A DNA stretch of 17,632 nucleotides, taken from positions 1-17,632 of the forward strand of contig SOJA01000024.1 of NCBI GenBank assembly GCA_004376975.1. Direction: 5' to 3'. The notes under the pieces were generated by a model. The model worked only from the letters and a program-made list of their open reading frames with translations. It was not told the origin of the DNA and ran no database searches. Each line of letters begins with the position of its first letter. Position 1 is the stretch's first letter. The DNA comes from Candidatus Bathyarchaeota archaeon. GTDB lineage: Archaea > Thermoproteota > Bathyarchaeia > Bathyarchaeales > UBA233. The position numbers were made by a program, and so were the translations under genes. Below, one piece after another: positions 13,782-17,632 of the stretch.

Positions 13782-14140
13782 TAAAACAATCTCCCCACTT
13801 TTTTCTAGTTCGAACATTCCCAAAGCCATCAGAAAAATTACTCACAAACAATACCAGCTATCACCAACGCTTCAACACACACATACATAAGAGGTAGGAA
13901 CTCCACAAAGATTGATAGAGCATGATATGTTAACATTGGAAGCGAATGTGCTGAAGGAATCCTGAGGACATTCTGATAACATTTAGACAAAAAGATGCTG
14001 TAGCACAGTTGGCACTCAAAAAGAGCTAGTGACCCCCCCCTAGTTTTTTTCTTCTGAAGTTCATCCCAAATATCCTCCTGTTTAGCCTTCGCGTACGGGT
14101 GTTAATGTAGAAGAAAAGTTTTTATGAATTGAGATGTTCC
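13782..14140. other. 359-bp gene-free spacer with a C8 run
   Basis: I find no gene with a start codon and ribosome site. It holds the T6 terminator, a C8 homopolymer (14033-14040) followed a few bases later by T7, and the TATA-like TTTTTAT (14119-14125) for the next gene. On the minus strand, codons from 14102 down to about 14035 read like protein (HPYAKAKQEDIWDELQKKK). They have no start codon and lose that character at the C8 run, so this may be a gene remnant. Confidence 0.4.
13799..13804 (+). terminator. T6 terminator after the small membrane protein gene
   Basis: A CCCCAC-T6 stretch 18 nt after the stop codon; no hairpin, consistent with U-tract termination. Confidence 0.4.
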
Positions 14141-14392
14141 ATGGTACTTTGGAAGGACCGTTACGCGGCACGAAAAGTCGTTAAAGTTTACTTGACGCCT
14201 CAACAGAAGAAGCTACTTCAAAGGATACGCCAATCTCTCGGGATGAACGAAAGCGAAGTTTTACGCTACGCATTCATGAAATACGCTGAAAGCATAAGCT
14301 TAGTAGTCGAAAGAGTACATGGAAAGTCTAAAGGTGCATTTCACAAATGTAGGCGCGCCGAACGAACTCCTCAATTTGATCTCCGCTCCTAA
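14141..14392 (+). CDS. Ribbon-helix-helix DNA-binding protein, putative regulator
   Basis: 83 residues from ATG 14141. The core has the ribbon-helix-helix layout: strand KVVKVYLT (14-21), helix PQQKKLLQRIRQSLG (22-36), turn MNES and helix EVLRYAFMKYAESIS (40-54). A basic, Cys-containing tail follows. Proteins of this kind dimerise and bind operators through the paired strand; many are antitoxins or plasmid/virus regulators, and no toxin gene is adjacent. A TATA-like TTTTTAT about 20 nt upstream suggests a leaderless message from ATG 14141. A TTG at 14129 would add four residues (MRCS). It is flanked by gene-poor DNA and precedes a hairpin and the pair of membrane proteins, so it could regulate those, but this is only positional. 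Confidence 0.65.
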   Translation: MVLWKDRYAARKVVKVYLTPQQKKLLQRIRQSLGMNESEVLRYAFMKYAESISLVVERVHGKSKGAFHKCRRAERTPQFDLRS

Positions 14393-14446
14393 TGTCTGCG
14401 AAGCAACTCCGCCACCCCTGCGTGACCTACTTCTGCTACCAACTGC

Positions 14447-14466
14447 AACGCGCTGTAGCGCGCGTT
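14447..14466. repeat. GC-rich perfect inverted repeat after the RHH gene
   Basis: AACGCGC (14447-14453), 6-nt loop, GCGCGTT (14460-14466). It is a strong 7-bp hairpin in otherwise AT-rich DNA, 55 nt after the RHH stop. No T run follows directly, so it may be an operator or RNA structure rather than a terminator. Confidence 0.45.
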
Positions 14467-14562
14467 ATGTTAAGCAGGTTTAAAGGATTTTTGATTCAAA
14501 TGAAAAAATAGCAAGTGTTATATTATTGATTATTATAAACGATAGCTAAAGGTTTTATGGTT

Positions 14563-14593
14563 AAACAGCAGCTCATTTAGAGATTTGCTGTTT
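14563..14593 (+). promoter_or_regulatory. Hairpin/inverted repeat in the leader of the 14621 gene
   Basis: AAACAGCA (14563-14570) and its exact reverse complement TGCTGTTT (14586-14593) with a 15-nt spacer, ending 15 nt before the ribosome site. As DNA it is an operator-like dyad near the expected transcription start; as RNA it would be an 8-bp leader hairpin. Confidence 0.45.
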
Positions 14594-14608
14594 CATCTTT
14601 AAACGTTT

Positions 14609-14616
14609 GGAGGTGA
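14609..14616 (+). promoter_or_regulatory. Strong ribosome binding site GGAGGTGA
   Basis: Full-length complement to the archaeal 16S rRNA 3' end, 4 nt before ATG 14621. It is the best Shine-Dalgarno site in the window. Confidence 0.8.
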
Positions 14617-14620
14617 ACTT

Positions 14621-15238
14621 ATGAGTACAAAAAAGGAGGGACCTGTCTTCGAACAACCGAAGGGTAAGGAAGAAGAAGTAGAAAAATTTGGGGCAGAAAT
14701 GTACCTAGAATCCGCAAAGGCCTTAAGACAAGTGGGTGCAAGAGTATTCCTTTCAGTCGGTGCAGCGATACTGATATGGATTTTTGGAGAAATGATTTTC
14801 CTACCGATTGCGAAGGATATGACCCAAGAGTTCATGAATTATCCAGTACACTCAATTATCAGCTCAATCATCGTAGTTGCTTTAGCAATTATAATCTTCA
14901 CAGTGTTCATTGATATCCGCCGACTCACTGGTGGCGCAGCTGGGGTCTTGGCTTATCATTTCGGAAAGGTAAGCGGCGAAGTGAGTGTTGACACATACAG
15001 GAACTATAGAACAGCGCTAGACGGCATACTATACGTAATTGTAGTATCTTTATCGTACATGCTGTTTGCAAACTACCTAGCTGAAATTCACCCAGCCATT
15101 CCAGCAATAGTCTTAATACTGATAGTAATATGGGCAATTTTTGCTCTATGGAGAAGCTGCAGAGCAATCGCTACAGTAATTGGCAAATACACGTCAACAT
15201 GGGCTGAAGAACTGGAGAAAAAGGCCAAAAAAGCATAA
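14621..15238 (+). CDS. Four-helix membrane protein, first member of a tandem paralogue pair
   Basis: 205 residues. A charged cytoplasmic-looking N-terminus (about 1-38, rich in K and E) is followed by membrane helices at about 42-64, 78-98, 132-152 and 159-180, and a basic tail ends in KKAKKA. Helix 1 contains IWIFGEMIFLPIA and helix 4 HPAIPAIVLILIVIWAIF. Both patterns recur in the next gene. No catalytic motif is visible and I do not recognise the family. The central loop (100-130) contains a GG pair and an alternating polar stretch and is the least conserved between the two copies. The strong ribosome site and the dyad upstream suggest substantial and possibly regulated expression. A transport, scaffold or stress-response role cannot be chosen from sequence. 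Confidence 0.8.
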   Translation: MSTKKEGPVFEQPKGKEEEVEKFGAEMYLESAKALRQVGARVFLSVGAAILIWIFGEMIFLPIAKDMTQEFMNYPVHSIISSIIVVALAIIIFTVFIDIRRLTGGAAGVLAYHFGKVSGEVSVDTYRNYRTALDGILYVIVVSLSYMLFANYLAEIHPAIPAIVLILIVIWAIFALWRSCRAIATVIGKYTSTWAEELEKKAKKA

Positions 15239-15251
15239 CCCCAACTACCCA

Positions 15252-15266
15252 TTTTTTTTAAAAAAA
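15252..15266 (+). terminator. T8A7 tract between the two paralogues
   Basis: Eight T followed by seven A, 14 nt after the first gene's stop. The T8 is a likely terminator for the upstream gene. The same TTTTAAAA block can act as a TATA box for the downstream gene about 40-50 nt further on. Confidence 0.5.
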
Positions 15267-15305
15267 GTGGTAATCTTGACAAAAGGGGTGCAAAAGGTGA
15301 AGAAT

Positions 15306-15794
15306 GTGGTTAAGGAGGAAATAGAAAACTTTCAGAAATGTTTTAAAGCTTATGGTGCAAAGACGATTCATAATCTCTTAGCAGCTTTTCTAGTATGGCT
15401 TTTCGGCAATTTAGTGTTCATTCCATTAGCTAGCACGTTAAACTGGCAAACCAAGGTCTTTTGCTCCTTAATCTTCTTTATCGTCTTTACACTCCTTGTT
15501 ACAAGAGCTCTTCCAGGTCTTAAGAGGCTGATTGACACGTTTTCCATTTTTCCTGCAAGAAAGTATAGCATAAAAAAGAAACTGAGTTACGAAAACTCTT
15601 TAATTTTATTTCAGCATATTTTGTACATAATTTCCATTATAATCATATACCTGCTATATTTCCCATTTCTAACAAACTTTCATCCTTCCATCAGCGGAAT
15701 CGTTCTAATACTGGTGATAATTTGGATCTTTTTCCTCACATCAAGAATCCTAACTATTTTGTCCCGAAAAATACTGGAATGGCTGTATACATAA
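15306..15794 (+). CDS. Four-helix membrane protein, second paralogue of the pair
   Basis: 162 residues from GTG 15306. This start is chosen because AAAGGTGA lies 5 nt upstream. TTG 15276 (10 residues more) and GTG 15297 are alternatives, and the frame is open further up into the previous gene. Four membrane helices align with those of the upstream gene: FLVWLFGNLVFIPLA matches IWIFGEMIFLPIA, and FHPSISGIVLILVIIWIFF matches IHPAIPAIVLILIVIWAIF. The long charged N-terminus and the tail of the first copy are missing, and the central loop is shorter and basic (RKYSIKKKLSYE). The protein is therefore a diverged duplicate, more AT-rich than its partner. Function unknown. The two could form a hetero-oligomeric membrane complex, but nothing in the sequence proves this. 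Confidence 0.75.
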   Translation: MVKEEIENFQKCFKAYGAKTIHNLLAAFLVWLFGNLVFIPLASTLNWQTKVFCSLIFFIVFTLLVTRALPGLKRLIDTFSIFPARKYSIKKKLSYENSLILFQHILYIISIIIIYLLYFPFLTNFHPSISGIVLILVIIWIFFLTSRILTILSRKILEWLYT

Positions 15795-15843
15795 TAAAAT
15801 GCTCGCACCACTGTTTGTGCTCTCAAATAACATTAAACAATTA

Positions 15844-15859
15844 TGGATGTGCGCATCCA
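15844..15859. repeat. Tight hairpin TGGATG-TGCG-CATCCA
   Basis: Perfect 6-bp stem with a 4-nt loop (TGCG at 15850-15853), 50 nt after the second paralogue. Not followed by a T run. Confidence 0.4.
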
Positions 15860-16148
15860 GTAGTAATGGAACTAGAAGAAGAAAGCGCTCGCGCCGATTG
15901 AGTGGTTCTGAACAAGAGAATGACCTAGCTGCTCCTGTCAATTGCTGCGGTTATGGAAGGATCAAGCATTTTCGCATGTCCAAATTCACGGATTTGGTTT
16001 GAATATCAAGTTTTTTGAAGAGGTTTTCCTTCTCCTCTTTGTGCCATGAGGGCTTGCTGAATTTACCAATAGCAATTGGACCTCGGCTTGAGAGGAGTGC
16101 GCTCGCGCGCGTCATCTTTTTTAGCAAAAGCTTTGCCAATGACCTCAA

Positions 16149-16457
16149 TCATTCTCGCCTGCTGTAAAAAACTGGCTTACCTGTGCAGGGTTTTTTGAAT
16201 GATTCCAGTTTTTCAGTTTTTTCTTTGTGTTTCTTTTTTTCTTCCAACATTACTGATAATGTTTTTTCAAACGATACAACAACATTTTCAAGGTCGTCCA
16301 TCATCGAGTTTAATGCGTAGGCAAAGTTTGGTGGTTGGGTTTTGTTTGTTTGGTTTTCCCTCAACTCTAAACCATCTCTTTTGCGCAGACGATTGATTAG
16401 AGGTTTCCTGAACGAATCTTGGGGTATGAATAAATGACTTGTTAGCTTCGAATTCAC
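16149..16457 (-). CDS. Possible small coiled-coil protein (doubtful)
   Basis: 102 codons from GTG 16457, or 54 codons from the ATG-ATG pair in the middle (near 16310). The second half (DDLENVVVSFEKTLSVMLEEKKKHKEKTEKLESFKK) has a heptad-like amphipathic pattern that looks more like protein than chance. The first half is low in hydrophobics and not recognisable. There is no ribosome site and no convincing TATA box, and nothing downstream looks co-transcribed. The Lys/Glu codons could simply reflect the A-rich strand. Listed so that it can be tested; I would not rely on it. Confidence 0.25.
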   Translation of the reverse strand: MNSKLTSHLFIPQDSFRKPLINRLRKRDGLELRENQTNKTQPPNFAYALNSMMDDLENVVVSFEKTLSVMLEEKKKHKEKTEKLESFKKPCTGKPVFYSRRE

Positions 16458-16516
16458 ATTTTCAATCTATACCTAAACACTTGCTAATAGATCTAAAAAC
16501 GCATAGAAAGTCGAAG

Positions 16517-16558
16517 ATGAGGGAGGCTGAAGAGGAAGAGAGTAAAGAGGAAGATTAA
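16517..16558 (+). CDS. 13-residue acidic leader-like ORF
   Basis: ATG to TAA encodes MREAEEEESKEED. A TATA-like ATCTAAAAAC at 16491-16500 would place transcription start close to the ATG, making it leaderless. Its last codons contain the AGAGGAAG ribosome site of the next small ORF, which starts 2 nt after its stop. It may be a coupling or leader peptide, or only chance Glu codons formed by purine-rich DNA. Confidence 0.25.
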   Translation: MREAEEEESKEED

Positions 16559-16560
16559 CG

Positions 16561-16680
16561 ATGTCTAAAAAAGATGGCATCGAGACTGGACCATTAGAAC
16601 ATGAGTTTAAGATGTTGCGCGAATCCATGAAGCAAGCGAAAACCCAAGATATGTCGTATATTTGGAAAGTGGAGGTTTAG
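16561..16680 (+). CDS. Small 39-residue protein, function unknown
   Basis: ATG 16561 to TAG 16678-16680. The ribosome site AGAGGAAG (16546-16553) is 7 nt upstream. The peptide starts MSKKDGIETGP and continues as an amphipathic helix (LEHEFKMLRESMKQAKTQDM), ending in a short hydrophobic strand (SYIWKVEV). It is followed 25 nt later by a 9-bp hairpin and a U-rich stretch, which gives it the outline of a complete transcription unit. It is too short for homology recognition by eye. A small regulatory or complex subunit is possible. Codon use (GAG, AAG, ATG rich) differs from the AT-rich flanks, which favours coding. Confidence 0.5.
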   Translation: MSKKDGIETGPLEHEFKMLRESMKQAKTQDMSYIWKVEV

Positions 16681-16704
16681 TTTCATTTTGAAATAGATCA
16701 GAGC

Positions 16705-16770
16705 ATCACATCTCAAAGGTGTGATAGGATTTGTTTTCATTTTATCTTTTCTCTCTTTCAAACTTTTTCC
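16705..16770 (+). terminator. Hairpin plus U-rich terminator after the 39-residue ORF
   Basis: ATCACATCT (16705-16713) pairs with AGGTGTGAT (16717-16725) around a CAA loop (one T/G wobble in nine pairs). It is followed by a strongly T-rich stretch (about 16730-16770, with several T4-T5 runs). Together they look like a terminator. Confidence 0.6.
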
Positions 16771-16814
16771 GTCAGATTGTGACTTAGAAGCATCATTTTA
16801 CGTCGAGGATAATG

Positions 16815-16822
16815 TATAAAAG
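16815..16822 (+). promoter_or_regulatory. TATA box TATAAAAG for the cytidylyltransferase gene
   Basis: A consensus-quality box. Transcription would start near 16843-16847, after the in-frame ATG at 16834, which argues for the GTG starts at 16861/16870. Confidence 0.6.
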
Positions 16823-16869
16823 GGCTCTTGCCAATGCTATTTTGCGTTGTTGTATTCGGAGTGTACGAA

Positions 16870-17632
16870 GTGAACTATTCACCAGAAGCTTTAGTTTTGG
16901 CAGCGGGCGAGGGAAGCAGACTAAGAAAATATGCAAGGCAAAAGGTTCTCCAACCCATTGCAAAAATCCCATTACTAGGTAGAATCCTTCGGGGCTTAAA
17001 GGAAGCTGGAATAAAAAAAGTCCACATAGTTGTAGGATACGAAGGAGATAATATACGAGAAAAAATTGGAGAAAACTATTGTGGACTAAACATTAACTAC
17101 ATAACAGCACAAAAATGGAAGAAAGGAAACTTATACTCTTTTATGGCAGCGAAGGGAATTTTTCAAAAGGAATTTCTCCTCTGCATGGGTGACCACATCT
17201 TTGACCCCCAAATTGTAAAATCTCTCATGAACGTTAACCTTGAGGACGTTCTGATTCTTGCTACAGATAAAACTAGCTATTCGCTCGACGACACAAGAGT
17301 GTTAGGGGAAAACGGGAAAATTCTCAACATTGGCAAAAAAATAAATCGTTGGAATTGCGTGGATACAGGATTTTTCTTGTGTTCACCTAAAATATTTGCT
17401 TATGGTGAAAAGGCTCTTGAACTGGGGGCATCAGAGCTTGCTGACTGTGTTCGACTTGTAGCCAAGGATGGATGTGCACGAGTGTTCGATGTAACTGGAA
17501 AATACTGGGTGGATGTAGATACAAAAAAGGACGTTAGCCGTGCAAAAAAGCCGCTTGCTGAACATACCCAGAAAAAGCGTGGTGCATCCGACTTCGTCGC
17601 CCATTACCTTAACCGACCGATAGAAAACAAAA
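16870..17632 (+). CDS. Inositol-1-phosphate cytidylyltransferase-like protein, start of a probable fusion; truncated by window end
   Basis: Open to the end of the window; about 254 residues visible. The N-terminus ALVLAAGEGSRLRK, the HIVVGYEGDNIREKIG segment, CMGDHIFDP (metal-binding D), DDTRVLGENGKILNIGK and CVDTGFFLC are typical of the cytidylyltransferase domain of bifunctional IPCT/DIPP synthases. These make CDP-inositol and then di-myo-inositol phosphate-type or inositol phospholipid products. After residue 230, GASDFVAHYLNRPIENK resembles the first cytosolic segment of a CDP-alcohol phosphotransferase domain, so a two-domain fusion is expected beyond the window. GTG 16870 is chosen because GGAGTG (16858-16863) is 6 nt upstream and the TATA box fits. 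GTG 16861 and ATG 16834 are in frame. It is a second nucleotidyltransferase, distinct from GlmU. Substrate is inferred from family resemblance. Confidence 0.8.
   Translation, partial: MNYSPEALVLAAGEGSRLRKYARQKVLQPIAKIPLLGRILRGLKEAGIKKVHIVVGYEGDNIREKIGENYCGLNINYITAQKWKKGNLYSFMAAKGIFQKEFLLCMGDHIFDPQIVKSLMNVNLEDVLILATDKTSYSLDDTRVLGENGKILNIGKKINRWNCVDTGFFLCSPKIFAYGEKALELGASELADCVRLVAKDGCARVFDVTGKYWVDVDTKKDVSRAKKPLAEHTQKKRGASDFVAHYLNRPIENK

Larger units (their letters stand above)
15795..16516. other. About 720 bp with no confidently called gene
   Basis: Short frames on both strands lack ribosome sites and family signatures. Structures seen: a hairpin TGGATG/CATCCA (15844-15859, loop TGCG), and the 10-mer GCGCTCGCGC twice (15885-15894 and 16099-16108), each followed 24-29 nt later by AATGACCT. 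A T-rich plus strand (16200-16290) corresponds to a Lys/Glu-rich frame on the minus strand. It may be a decayed region or hold a structured RNA. Confidence 0.5.

Noticed and set aside
13957..13973. Imperfect palindrome around GAATCCTGAGGACATTC
   Set aside because: Loop too small and stem interrupted; not distinguishable from chance.
15799..16002. 67-codon plus-strand frame rich in Arg/Ser
   Set aside because: No ribosome site, atypical composition produced by the GC-rich patch, and no domain pattern.
15951..16148. 65-codon minus-strand frame
   Set aside because: No promoter or ribosome site; only the middle part looks protein-like and no family is recognisable.
1..17632. CRISPR arrays, insertion sequences or prophage genes
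   Set aside because: No regularly spaced direct repeats, transposase motifs, terminal inverted repeats with target duplications, or viral structural genes were seen on either strand.

Overview
The window is archaeal. It encodes a class III signal-peptide pilin with an A24 prepilin peptidase, an archaeosine tRNA-guanine transglycosylase, an Sm-like protein with a C-terminal extension, a PAC2 proteasome-assembly-type protein, a beta-CASP metallo-beta-lactamase RNase, an archaemetzincin and a presenilin-type intramembrane protease. Several genes have TATA-like boxes about 25-30 nt before a start codon, and GTG/TTG starts are common. Ribosomal protein eL38 and a tRNA-Trp that appears to carry two introns point to the TACK side of the archaea. 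The moderately AT-rich composition and gene content would fit a Bathyarchaeia-like genome, but the lineage is an inference.

Layout. 1-2135: a surface/pilus block with the C-terminal part of a secreted protein, a type IV pilin and its membrane peptidase. 2200-3276: a PfkB-family sugar kinase. 3440-6093: a two-gene amino-sugar nucleotide operon (GlmM-like mutase, then GlmU-like nucleotidyltransferase/acetyltransferase, ATGA overlap) that would supply UDP-GlcNAc for surface glycans. 6176-7350: an Sm-like gene and a PAC2 gene converging tail to tail with overlapping stop codons. 7432-12371: five same-strand genes (tgtA, PHP phosphoesterase, beta-CASP RNase, archaemetzincin, presenilin-like protease). 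Two of their junctions use the same TTGA start/stop overlap, so translational coupling is likely. 12457-13142 (minus strand): eL38 and the intron-containing tRNA-Trp.

13143-16860 is accessory-looking and gene-poor. It holds small membrane proteins (including a tandem pair of diverged four-helix paralogues at 14621-15794), a ribbon-helix-helix regulator, several hairpins, and a previously easy-to-miss tiny ORF pair (16517-16680) followed by a hairpin plus U-rich terminator. The stretch 15795-16516 contains no gene I can support with confidence. From 16870 to the window end there is the start of an inositol-1-phosphate cytidylyltransferase-like gene. Its last visible residues look like the beginning of a fused CDP-alcohol phosphotransferase domain.

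Functional links: the tRNA-Trp in the window carries G15, the position that TgtA-type enzymes modify to archaeosine precursor, and a C48 Levitt partner. The pilin carries the leader that the adjacent peptidase is expected to cut. The strongest items for follow-up are the predicted two-intron tRNA-Trp with mutually exclusive pre-tRNA helices, the TTGA-coupled gene block, the archaemetzincin with an altered zinc-binding motif, the four-helix paralogue pair, and the small ORF pair with its terminator.
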